A stretch of DNA of 64,000 nt from NCBI GenBank assembly GCA_040768125.1, contig JAXGNG010000001.1:806001-870000 (forward strand), in the 5' to 3' direction. Both the position numbers and the translations under genes were made by a program. Below are positions 1 to 7,844 of this stretch, piece by piece (position 1 is the first letter of the stretch; the number at the start of each line of letters is the position of its first letter). The notes under the pieces were generated by a model. The model saw nothing but the letters and a program-made list of their open reading frames with translations, was not told the origin of the DNA and ran no database searches. This DNA comes from RBG-16-49-21 sp040768125. Its GTDB lineage: Bacteria > Spirochaetota > UBA4802 > UBA5550.

Positions 1-1566
1 CCTCCCCTGGGGATTGTAGTGGCCGTGGTAATCCGGCGCGTGCCAGATCCTGCTCACCCCGACCGACACCGAGGTGTCCCTCATGAAATCGGCGATCCTG
101 TCGAACTTGAACGTGGCGAAAGACTTGGGGATAACGCCGCCCCAGTGCCGGGGGATCCACGTGGGCCTCCCGGTAATGTAGAGATCGTATCCCGACGTGG
201 AAAAATTCGACACGAGTATGCGCACATCCTCGTAGCGCAGGCCTGCGGTGATGTCCAGCAATCGTGAGATATCCCAGCGGTGCTGGACGGCCCCGGCCAG
301 GATCTCCACCCTTTTCTTCTTCCGGTACGCCATGAGCGATTGGGAGGGCCCGCGGCCGTACCCATCCTCGAGAATTTCGAAATCAAAGGCGGCGGTGGTG
401 GTGTGCTCCTTCGCGTAGGTTACTTCGTATTCAACTCGTCCCCCGTATTGCCAGAAAATGGTTTCATAGGACGCGTCGTAGACCCCTTCCGCGGGATTTT
501 TCTTGTTGATATATCCCGGGTACCGCCTGTCCCGGTTTTCCTTTCCATAGTAGCCCGTGGCGTGTATCGTACCGATCGGTGTCGGCTGGAAGAAATGCAG
601 CCTCGTGGTGTTCGCGACCTTGTCCCACGTGGGGTTCTGCCAGTTGTTAAACTCTGAATTCACCACGATGGGATAATCCCGGTCAAAGAGGGCGAGGGGG
701 TCGGAATTCATCGCCAGGAGGTTGTTGTTGACCGGGATGCTCCGGTCGGCCTTTGAATAGGAATGGCTCGCGGTGAAAAACCCGTCCCGGGGGAACACGC
801 CGCCGATCCTTCCATGGAGGGTGTTGATCGCCGCGTCGCTCTGGCGGAGGTTCCCGCTGGTGCTGTAGCGCTGAAAACCGAGATCGTAGATGAATGATTC
901 AACCGCGCCGTTTATCACGGCATTGTAGTGCTGGGTATTGTACGATCCGTATCCCGCCGAGAGGGCGATGTCCGGCTTGAGGCTTTCATGTTTCCTCGGC
1001 GTTTTCGTTATGAAATTAACCACCCCCCCGATCGCCTTGCCGGGGTAAAGGGCGGAGTGGGGTCCCGGGAGTATCTCCACGCGCTCGATCATCCATGGCG
1101 GGAGGAGGGCGTAGTCCACGATGTTGCTTCCCTTCCTCCCGCCCGTTTTGCGGATAGTCATGCCGTCGATCGCCGTGGCGAAACGTTCGGCGCTGAATCC
1201 CCGGAGATAATAGGTGTCGTCGTCGGGAACCAGGCTCGTTTTCCCGCGATAATCGAGCATCGACTCGCCCTCGAGGAGCTCCATTATGTTCTGGGTGGAA
1301 CCCAGGGGCCGTGTTGCCTCGACATCGATGACCTTTTTCGAGGCGTCCGTCCGGCGTTTCGAGGTAATGGTTATTCCTTCTATTGATTTCAGCCTGAGAT
1401 AGTCCGGGGCCGCATCCCCGCCATCTGCCCTGGCCGGATCGCCTTTCCCGGCCTGTTCCTCCGTCGATGCCGTATCGGCATCACGGGGCTCCGCGCGCTC
1501 TGCCTGCGCGCGTAGGCTCCCTGCGCTGATGATGACCAGGAGGGTCATGGTCGCGATCATTTTCAT
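1..1566 (-). CDS. TonB-dependent outer-membrane receptor (3' end outside window)
   Basis: The minus-strand frame is open for 522 codons from ATG at 1566 to the window edge, so the C-terminal barrel is cut off. Residues 1-20 form a signal peptide. A possible TonB box (GITITSK) lies at 64-70. A typical plug domain spans about 75-190, with the motif IERVEILPGP at 160-169 followed by a GGVVNFIT segment. The rest has alternating aromatic beta-strand character like a 22-strand barrel. The family imports siderophores, cobalamin, metals or glycans using TonB energy; no TonB/ExbBD or ABC importer is nearby, so the substrate is unknown. Upstream (1580-1680) is AT-rich and probably holds the promoter. 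The ribosome binding site is weak, and ATG two codons further in is an alternative start. Confidence 0.9.
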   Translation of the reverse strand, partial: MKMIATMTLLVIISAGSLRAQAERAEPRDADTASTEEQAGKGDPARADGGDAAPDYLRLKSIEGITITSKRRTDASKKVIDVEATRPLGSTQNIMELLEGESMLDYRGKTSLVPDDDTYYLRGFSAERFATAIDGMTIRKTGGRKGSNIVDYALLPPWMIERVEILPGPHSALYPGKAIGGVVNFITKTPRKHESLKPDIALSAGYGSYNTQHYNAVINGAVESFIYDLGFQRYSTSGNLRQSDAAINTLHGRIGGVFPRDGFFTASHSYSKADRSIPVNNNLLAMNSDPLALFDRDYPIVVNSEFNNWQNPTWDKVANTTRLHFFQPTPIGTIHATGYYGKENRDRRYPGYINKKNPAEGVYDASYETIFWQYGGRVEYEVTYAKEHTTTAAFDFEILEDGYGRGPSQSLMAYRKKKRVEILAGAVQHRWDISRLLDITAGLRYEDVRILVSNFSTSGYDLYITGRPTWIPRHWGGVIPKSFATFKFDRIADFMRDTSVSVGVSRIWHAPDYHGHYNPQGR

Positions 1567-1856
1567 GGTGTGCCCGTAGTAGTAAATAGTAAAAATTTGT
1601 ATGCAAAATGTGTTATAAATATAATATTAGTAGCACTCCACATTTATTCTCTTCTCCCGTAAAGCTTTTTTTTTCCTGCACTGTCAGATTATGTATACGT
1701 GGATCTCTCAATCCGGAGCGAAAGGGCGCCTCCCACCGGGAGAGACGCACCGGAGATCCATTGGAACGCGCGGGGTGACGGGACATCCTATCCGCCCACG
1801 GCGGTTGGGCCGTCAGGCCAGGGGTCGCGGCAGAGGGCCAGGGCGGGGAAGCGGGG

Positions 1857-3326
1857 CTAGACGGCCGTACCCAGGAGCTTCAGGTAGGCCGAGATCTGGC
1901 GGAATACCAGGAACTGGTCGTAGACCCTCCTCTGGGCGCTTCGCCCCAGGTTGTAGCGTCGAATAGAGTTGTTGAGAAGCAGTCCCAGCCTGTCCGCGAT
2001 CTCATCCGGGTCCTCTGGGTTCCCGACCAGGACCCCGTCCATGCCGTCGCGGATCTGCTGCCGGATCCCGCAGGCCGTGGTGCCCAGGACCGCCTTCCGC
2101 TTCCACATCGCCTCGGTGACGGAGAGGCCGAAACCCTCCTGGAGGGAGTTCTGGACGATGACGGCGGCGCACCGCTGCAGGGCGTTCACGATGAGGGCGT
2201 TCTCCTTGTGCGATTTCATGGGGAGGAGGGTGATGGCGATGTCGCGCTGCATGTCCGGGTCGAGGGAGGCGTACCGCCTGCGTATCTCCTCGAGGACCTG
2301 GAGTCCCTCGGGGTCGTCGGCAATGGCCGCGGGGTCGGGCCCGGCGAGGACGAGACGCGCAAGGGAGAGGCGGCGCTGCTTCCGCTGGACCTTGGCGCCG
2401 CCGTTGTTCACCACGGTGCGCCCTTTCAGGCGGATGAAGGCGTCGAGAAGGGAAAGCCATCCCTTCAGCCTGTCCCACCGCGATACCTGGAGCACGATGG
2501 GGCGGAAGACAAGCCCGATCTCACCCGGGGGAACGTGGGAGCCGTTCTCGTCGATGACCATCACCTTCTGCCGGTAGTTGGGCGTCACCACCGGTTCGTA
2601 TGCCGGCTGGAGGCCGCTGTTGCAGAGGATTCCGGTGAGCTTGGTGACCGAAAGCTCCTGGTTCTTGTGAGAGAGGGGGTCGATCGCCGGGTGGATGATG
2701 GTCGCCCGGTCCGCCAGGAAATCCGGGACATACTCCGGTGCGGAGAACACGGCGTGCCGGTACCCCTCCGTGTAGGGCCTGAGGAAGCGCCATACCTTCC
2801 CCGTGACGTCGAGGCGCCGGTCCAGGCCAATGTGGCACCGCCATATCGCGGGGATGCCGAGGTCCCGGGCGAGCATCTGCCCCATGGGAAGGGGCTGCGG
2901 GTCGTGTATGATGAGTATGTCCTCCGGTTTCAGCTCCTTCCTGAACGAATCGGCGTTCTCGGCGTTGACCGCTTCGTAGAGGCGCGCCTCCTTCGCGCCG
3001 AGATCGACGCCCGAGGCGGCGTCGCCGTGGATCATGTTGTGGATGCGCTTGGTGAGGTGAAAAAACTCCTCCCTTTCGGTCCGGAGCACCGCCCACCGGA
3101 CCCTGAGGCCCAGGTTGTTCATGAGGGCGATGAGGCTCGGAAGCATCTCCGCGACGCCGCCGCCCCGGGCCGTTGAGTTCACCATCCAGATCGTCCTTCC
3201 GCGAAGCTTTGACATGACCTCCCTGGCGTCAAGGCGGAGGTCCGTCACGGGGGCGTGGAAAATCGGGTCCGTGGCGTAGTAATCCAGGGAATATTTCGTG
3301 GTGGCCTGTGGCAGTATCTCGATCAT
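1857..3326 (-). CDS. treT: TreT-like trehalose synthase / GT4 glycosyltransferase
   Basis: A 489-residue protein with the two-Rossmann GT-B architecture. The N-terminal half has the GGGVAEML loop at residues 55-62, typical of the trehalose glycosyltransferring synthase (TreT) branch of GT4. The C-terminal half has the retaining-GT EX7E motif, EGFGLSVTE, at 397-405. TreT condenses NDP-glucose with glucose to give trehalose. The protein is longer than usual TreT (about 410-420 residues), with extra sequence around residues 270-330 rich in basic residues. The start is supported by GGAGG five to six bases upstream. It appears monocistronic. A plain GT4 transferase of other specificity is possible; substrate assignment is family inference. 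Confidence 0.75.
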   Translation of the reverse strand: MIEILPQATTKYSLDYYATDPIFHAPVTDLRLDAREVMSKLRGRTIWMVNSTARGGGVAEMLPSLIALMNNLGLRVRWAVLRTEREEFFHLTKRIHNMIHGDAASGVDLGAKEARLYEAVNAENADSFRKELKPEDILIIHDPQPLPMGQMLARDLGIPAIWRCHIGLDRRLDVTGKVWRFLRPYTEGYRHAVFSAPEYVPDFLADRATIIHPAIDPLSHKNQELSVTKLTGILCNSGLQPAYEPVVTPNYRQKVMVIDENGSHVPPGEIGLVFRPIVLQVSRWDRLKGWLSLLDAFIRLKGRTVVNNGGAKVQRKQRRLSLARLVLAGPDPAAIADDPEGLQVLEEIRRRYASLDPDMQRDIAITLLPMKSHKENALIVNALQRCAAVIVQNSLQEGFGLSVTEAMWKRKAVLGTTACGIRQQIRDGMDGVLVGNPEDPDEIADRLGLLLNNSIRRYNLGRSAQRRVYDQFLVFRQISAYLKLLGTAV

Positions 3327-3573
3327 TGAATCCTCCGGGTGCCGCCGTTTCGTTGCGCACCTGTGCGGCGAAACCGGCAGTACACTAAGGTTCTGGCAGA
3401 CCTATCTGCCGACGCTATTCTTATCAATGAAAAAATTTTTTTTTTGCGCCCCCGGGGGATGCCGGCATCTTCGCCGACCCGCTTTTCCCCTGGTGCGGGG
3501 GGTGCGGCGCGGGTGTCGATGCGGTATAAATGAAGAACTCGAGAGTGGATCGCACCGGCGCCGGCCACGCGGT

Positions 3574-4434
3574 TCAGTAAATCCTGCGCCGCGAGAATCC
3601 CGTGCCTATGACGTTGAACGTGTTCTCAACGATGAAGATGGCGTTTTCGTCCGTCGAGAAGACCACCTCCTCGAGGCGTTTCAGCATGATGTTGTTGGTG
3701 ATGGCCATGATGATGTTCTTCTCCCCGCCGCCGTGCGCGCCGGTACCTTTAAGGAAGGTGGCGCCTATCTTGAGGTGCTCGAGCATGGTGGCGGCGATTC
3801 GTTCGTTCTGTTCCGAAATGATCATCACGATCTTTCTCTGGCTGAAAAGGGCCAGGGTGTACTCGAGGACGACGGACATGACAAATACCAGGATGAGCGA
3901 GGCGATGACAAGATCGATGTCGATGAAAATGATGCTGGCCGCAAAAAGGAGGAAGTTGAAGATGAAGTAGACCTTGCCTATGCCGAGGTTGAACTTCTGG
4001 TTGAGCATTACCGCCACCACGTCGAGGCCGCCGTTGGATCCCAGGGAGCGGAGCACGATGCCCGCGCCGAAACCGCAGACCACGCCGGAAAGAATCGCGG
4101 CATAGAGCTGGTTCTGTATGCCGAAGTCCAGGCTGATCAACTCGTAGGAGAGGGTCGCCACCACCATGGCGTAGAGGCTGTAGAAAAAGAAGCGCCTGCC
4201 CACCCGGGTGAAGGCGAGGATGAACAGCGGTATGCTGAAAAGCAGATACCAGATGCCGGCGGAGAGCCCCGGTAGAAGGTAATAAAACAGGAACCCCAGG
4301 CCGAAAATGCCCCCCGGGATGAAGCCGTGGTGGACCACGATTCCCTTGAGCCCCACGGAACAGATCACGGAGCCCGCGGAGATGATAAGGATGTTCCACC
4401 AGGGATCGAAACGCGCGGTCTCAAAAAATTTCAC
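3574..4434 (-). CDS. YitT-family membrane protein (DUF161 + DUF2179)
   Basis: The protein is 286 residues from a GTG start at 4434. I prefer this start over upstream in-frame codons because a near-perfect AAGGAGGTGG lies at 4442-4451 and the upstream residues are not membrane-like. Several hydrophobic segments occupy residues 12-195 (YitT_membrane). A soluble C-terminal domain follows from about residue 200, with the EKNIIMAI and IFIVENTFNVIGTGF segments of DUF2179, an alpha-beta domain related to ligand-binding modules. Family members are inner-membrane proteins of unsettled transport function. The gene is divergent from the HPr-kinase-like gene, so both promoters should lie in 4435-4653. 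Confidence 0.85.
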   Translation of the reverse strand: MKFFETARFDPWWNILIISAGSVICSVGLKGIVVHHGFIPGGIFGLGFLFYYLLPGLSAGIWYLLFSIPLFILAFTRVGRRFFFYSLYAMVVATLSYELISLDFGIQNQLYAAILSGVVCGFGAGIVLRSLGSNGGLDVVAVMLNQKFNLGIGKVYFIFNFLLFAASIIFIDIDLVIASLILVFVMSVVLEYTLALFSQRKIVMIISEQNERIAATMLEHLKIGATFLKGTGAHGGGEKNIIMAITNNIMLKRLEEVVFSTDENAIFIVENTFNVIGTGFSRRRIY

Positions 4435-4653
4435 CTTCCGTCCACCTCCTTCGCGAACTGATACGCCCACCCTTTCCAGATGTGCGGGAGCCTGTCCACT
4501 ATTTTCTTGTTGCGGCGAAAAGGCGACGCGGCGGCACGGACGTCCCGCGCGATGCGCCGCCCCGTGATTATTTCCTTGACCTCTTCCGGTGATGGGTGTA
4601 ATCTCACGAAAGCCGGCCACGGTGCGGAATGTCCGATGGGCGGCCTTGTGCCT

Positions 4654-5448
4654 ATGTCGTATTCATTCAACCACGCCTGTTTTTCAATTCGACTCCTGGG
4701 GAAGAGCTTCAATTGCTCCATACCGGATGATATGTTCATCCGCGACGTGTTTGCCATGGGGCCGCCGGCCGATTCTCCCGACGCGACACTGGCGGTGGAG
4801 GCATCGGAAGGGCCGCTCCGGATAGAGGCGGCCCGGGCATGCGGGGTCAGGGCCCTCCGCGTCACCGGCGAAGACGCATGCAACATGAACATCTTCCGGA
4901 GCTGTATCGGATTTCTGGCGCACTGCCTTACGCCCGCGCTCTTCGTGCACGGGTGCGGGCTCTATTCCATTCTGAAAAAAAAGGGGATACTGATCCTCGG
5001 GCCCCAGGGGAGCGGAAAGAGCACGATCGCCGGAGCGCTGCCCATGGTCAGCATCATCGACGACGACCAGGTGCTGATCCACGGGAGGGAGCTGGTCGGC
5101 ATCGGCATGCGCGCGGCCCATACGGTAAGGAGAAAGATCGGCCAGACCGTGCTCTATGAAAAGACCGAACGCCGGAGGGCGAGGCTGGGGCTCGTGCTCC
5201 TCCTCACCCGGGAACGCGAGGGGGGATGGATCGAGAGGTTCCCCCTCGGGACTCTCCTTGATGATCCCGGCATACTGTGGCACCATAACCTGGACGCGAT
5301 GGAAATGCCCGGGCGCTACTGTGAAGGCAAGAAGCTTCCCCCGGTGCCTGCCTATCGCGTGGGTACCTCGGGCGGGCAGAGGGAAACGATCGATGAGCTG
5401 CGCCGGCTCATCGACGCGATGCCGACACCCCCTGGCCTGCGTTCATGA
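4654..5448 (+). CDS. HPr-kinase-like P-loop protein
   Basis: The product has 264 residues if ATG at 4654 is used. The start is uncertain: no strong ribosome binding site is visible, and ATG at 4636 or 4480 is also in frame. A Walker A motif GPQGSGKST lies near residues 116-124, followed by an acidic IIDDDQVLIHG segment in the style of HPr kinase/phosphorylase C-terminal domains. The N-terminal third has no match I recognise. Many HprK-like proteins outside Firmicutes lack a true HPr partner and sit near peptide-maturation or sugar genes. No HPr, PTS enzyme or PqqD-like gene occurs in this window. The target is unknown. Confidence 0.6.
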   Translation: MSYSFNHACFSIRLLGKSFNCSIPDDMFIRDVFAMGPPADSPDATLAVEASEGPLRIEAARACGVRALRVTGEDACNMNIFRSCIGFLAHCLTPALFVHGCGLYSILKKKGILILGPQGSGKSTIAGALPMVSIIDDDQVLIHGRELVGIGMRAAHTVRRKIGQTVLYEKTERRRARLGLVLLLTREREGGWIERFPLGTLLDDPGILWHHNLDAMEMPGRYCEGKKLPPVPAYRVGTSGGQRETIDELRRLIDAMPTPPGLRS

Positions 5449-5470
5449 GTTCAATAGAAACATCCATGGC

Positions 5471-5638
5471 AGTTTCCTTAAACAGAGAAATAGTTTCCAT
5501 CTGTAAAAAAATAGTTTCGCATAAACACCATAAAATTGATATAATATCAAAAAAAATCGCATAATTGATCAAAAGGGAACCATAATTTTTAAATATCGTT
5601 TCCAATATTTTTATAGTAGTTTCCAAAAATCCTTGACA
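5471..5638. repeat. Eight-unit 21-bp phased AT-rich repeat array
   Basis: The box AGTTTCC (GGAAACT on the minus strand) occurs at 5471, 5492, 5513 (as AGTTTCG), 5597 (as CGTTTCC) and 5618. Every spacing is a multiple of exactly 21 bp. Three degenerate units fill 5534-5596, giving eight units. Each box is followed by A/T-rich sequence, so boxes recur every two helical turns. The stretch is far more AT-rich than its surroundings. It fills the gap between the HprK-like gene and the GT4-PlsC-MMPL operon. The rest of the gap (5639-5809) shows nothing further except a lone TTGACA at 5633 at the end of the last unit. Confidence 0.8.
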
Positions 5639-5809
5639 TGTCCCCCCGATATGGCGTTCCCATTAGTGGCAATAAATAGAAAGAAAAACTCAATCACCAT
5701 GTCCGTGTGTTCTTCCTCAATTATTTCGCCTTTCCCGTCGTTTTGATGATTCATGTCAGGCACGGGGATAAAGGCGCCATCGCACCGGGCATGTAAAAGG
5801 ATGGGTGCC

Positions 5810-7042
5810 ATGAAGATAGTATTCGTTATCGACAGCTGGAACGGTGGGAACGGATCCGTCGTGGCCACGAAGCGGGTCGTCAGGGAGCTTATCAACCGGG
5901 GCCACAGGGTTGCTGTGGTCTCCACGAAGGCGGAGAGCCTCGAGGATGATTACGAATTTTATGAAGTACCCGGCTTCTACCTCCCCTTTGTAAGGGAATC
6001 CCTTGAAAAAATGAACTTCCTCTTCGCGTGGGGCAAGAAGTCAGTGCTCAGGAGGGCGTACCGGGGTGCCGACCTTGTGCAGGTCCAGCTTCCTTTCTTC
6101 GCCGCGCGCACTGCGGTCAAAGTCGCCAAAGAGATGGGCATCGCCGTAACGGGGGCCAGTCACGTTCAGCCCCAGAACATCATCGCCGCCATGGGAAAGG
6201 AAGACCCGAAGATGGAAACGATGTTCCACGCACTTTTCAATTTCTGCCTCTTCAAGCAGGTCGACGCCATCCACTGTCCCTCCCGCTTCGCCGCGAACCT
6301 CCTGGCGGAAAAAGGAAGCAGGGCCCACCTCCGGGTCATTTCCAACGGCATTCCAAGGGAATATGAACCGATGGAGATGGAGCGCCCCGGGTGGTTCGGC
6401 GAAAGGTTCGTGATTCTCAACATCGGACGCCATGCCCTGGAAAAACGTCAGGAACTCCTGATCGAGGGCGTGCGCAGGTCGAAATACAGGGACAATATCC
6501 AGCTCCTTCTCTGCGGGAAGGGGGAGAATACGGATAAGCTGAAAAAAATGGGCGAGGAGCTCCCCGTGAGGCCCCTTATAGAATTTATTTCCCACGAGGA
6601 CAAGCTTCGCTACCTGAACACGGCGGACCTCTACCTCCACTCCTCCGTGGTCGAGCTGGAGAGCCTTTCGTGCCTGGAGGCCATCGGCTGCGGCCTCCCC
6701 TGTCTGATCAGCGATTCACCCTACAGCGCGGCGTCGCAATTCGCCCTGGAAGAACGGCTGACCTTTGCCATGGACGATGCCGATTCACTGGCGGGGAGGA
6801 TCGATTACTGGTATGAGCGCCGGAATGAGCTTCGGAACATGAAGCAGGCGGTCCTCGAGATGGCGGAACATTACCGGATGGACCGGAGCATCACCTCGAT
6901 GGAGGAATTCTTCGCGGACGCTCTCGCGGGGGAGGTCGCCGCGGCGGAGATCGAGTCGGCAGTGGGACACGAGCCCAGGCCATGGTGGACCGGCATGACC
7001 GAGGAGGATCTTGTTCCCGAGCTCACGAGGAGCGAGTGCTGA
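5810..7042 (+). CDS. GT4-family glycosyltransferase
   Basis: A 410-residue glycosyltransferase of the GT-B fold. ATG at 5810 begins the classic first strand (KIVFVIDSWNGGNGS), and AAAGG lies upstream; in-frame ATG at 5801 is an alternative. The N-terminal domain has the ATKRVVRELINRGHRV helix. The C-terminal domain has a nucleotide-sugar-binding pattern (FVILNIGRHALEKRQ) and an ELESLSCLEAIGCGLP segment carrying the EX7E-type acidic pair. About 50 residues follow the fold. It is separated by a single base from the acyltransferase gene, which itself overlaps an MMPL exporter gene. This suggests it glycosylates a lipid exported by that system; the substrate is inference. Confidence 0.85.
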   Translation: MKIVFVIDSWNGGNGSVVATKRVVRELINRGHRVAVVSTKAESLEDDYEFYEVPGFYLPFVRESLEKMNFLFAWGKKSVLRRAYRGADLVQVQLPFFAARTAVKVAKEMGIAVTGASHVQPQNIIAAMGKEDPKMETMFHALFNFCLFKQVDAIHCPSRFAANLLAEKGSRAHLRVISNGIPREYEPMEMERPGWFGERFVILNIGRHALEKRQELLIEGVRRSKYRDNIQLLLCGKGENTDKLKKMGEELPVRPLIEFISHEDKLRYLNTADLYLHSSVVELESLSCLEAIGCGLPCLISDSPYSAASQFALEERLTFAMDDADSLAGRIDYWYERRNELRNMKQAVLEMAEHYRMDRSITSMEEFFADALAGEVAAAEIESAVGHEPRPWWTGMTEEDLVPELTRSEC

Positions 7043-7043
7043 C

Positions 7044-7844
7044 ATGAACGCACGGGGAGCCAGCGCGGCTGTGGACAAACGGGCACGGCCCGAGATTCCG
7101 CCGGAGAAGATCATCCAGGTCAAGAACAGCAAGAAGATCGATTTCGACAGGCCCTTCAAGTTCATCTACATGGACTGGTGGTATGAGATACTGGTGGCCG
7201 TCCCCTTCCTGATCAGCTATATTATCACTATTTTCGCGGCCATCTTTTTCGGCTTCCGCGTGGAGGGCAGGAAGAACCTCAAGATCCTGTGGAAGCGGGG
7301 ATGCATCACCATCTCCAACCACTGCCACTATTTCGACACGGTCTTCGCGAATTTCGTGGTCCTTCCCCGGGCCCTCCATACCGCAGTGGCGCAGCGAAAT
7401 TTCGAGGTTCCCATCGCCAGGCGTCTCCTGCGCATCCACCGGGCCTTTCCCATTCCCGCGAATAAAAGGGGGCTCGAGATGATAACCGGTCCCGTGGGCG
7501 AGGCCCTGAAGCGCAGGCACCATATACATTTCCTTCCCGAGGGAAACCTCTCGATGATGAGCCAGACCATTCACAGTTTTCGCCTGGGCGCCTTTGTCCT
7601 CTCCTGGAGGCACCAGGCCCCGATCGTGCCGATGGTGTATATCATCACGCCAAGGATGTTCAGGGGCAGGCCGATGGGGCCCAACTGGATTCGCATGAAA
7701 ATGGTCATCGGCGAGCCCCTTTATCCCCCTCCGCCGACGAATGACGGATACACGCCCTACGACGATCTGGAGATGATGGCGGAGAGGGCGGCCTCCTGGA
7801 TGGAAGACACCATCGCCGCGCATCATCGGGAGCCCGCGGCATGA
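7044..7844 (+). CDS. PlsC-type 1-acylglycerol-3-phosphate acyltransferase-like protein
   Basis: The protein is 266 residues from ATG at 7044, one base after the preceding stop, with GAGGAGCGAG as ribosome binding site. A hydrophobic segment at about 48-70 anchors it to the inner membrane. The acyltransferase HX4D motif is NHCHYFD (H93, D98), and the PEG motif is FLPEGN (165-167). The basic, Pro-rich N-terminus is longer than in E. coli PlsC. PlsC proteins transfer acyl chains from acyl-ACP or acyl-CoA to lysophosphatidate. Given the glycosyltransferase and MMPL neighbours, an acylated glycolipid acceptor is equally plausible. Confidence 0.85.
   Translation: MNARGASAAVDKRARPEIPPEKIIQVKNSKKIDFDRPFKFIYMDWWYEILVAVPFLISYIITIFAAIFFGFRVEGRKNLKILWKRGCITISNHCHYFDTVFANFVVLPRALHTAVAQRNFEVPIARRLLRIHRAFPIPANKRGLEMITGPVGEALKRRHHIHFLPEGNLSMMSQTIHSFRLGAFVLSWRHQAPIVPMVYIITPRMFRGRPMGPNWIRMKMVIGEPLYPPPPTNDGYTPYDDLEMMAERAASWMEDTIAAHHREPAA

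Noticed and set aside
5633..5661. TTGACA at 5633 as promoter of the GT4 operon
   Set aside because: No acceptable -10 box at 15-19 bp.
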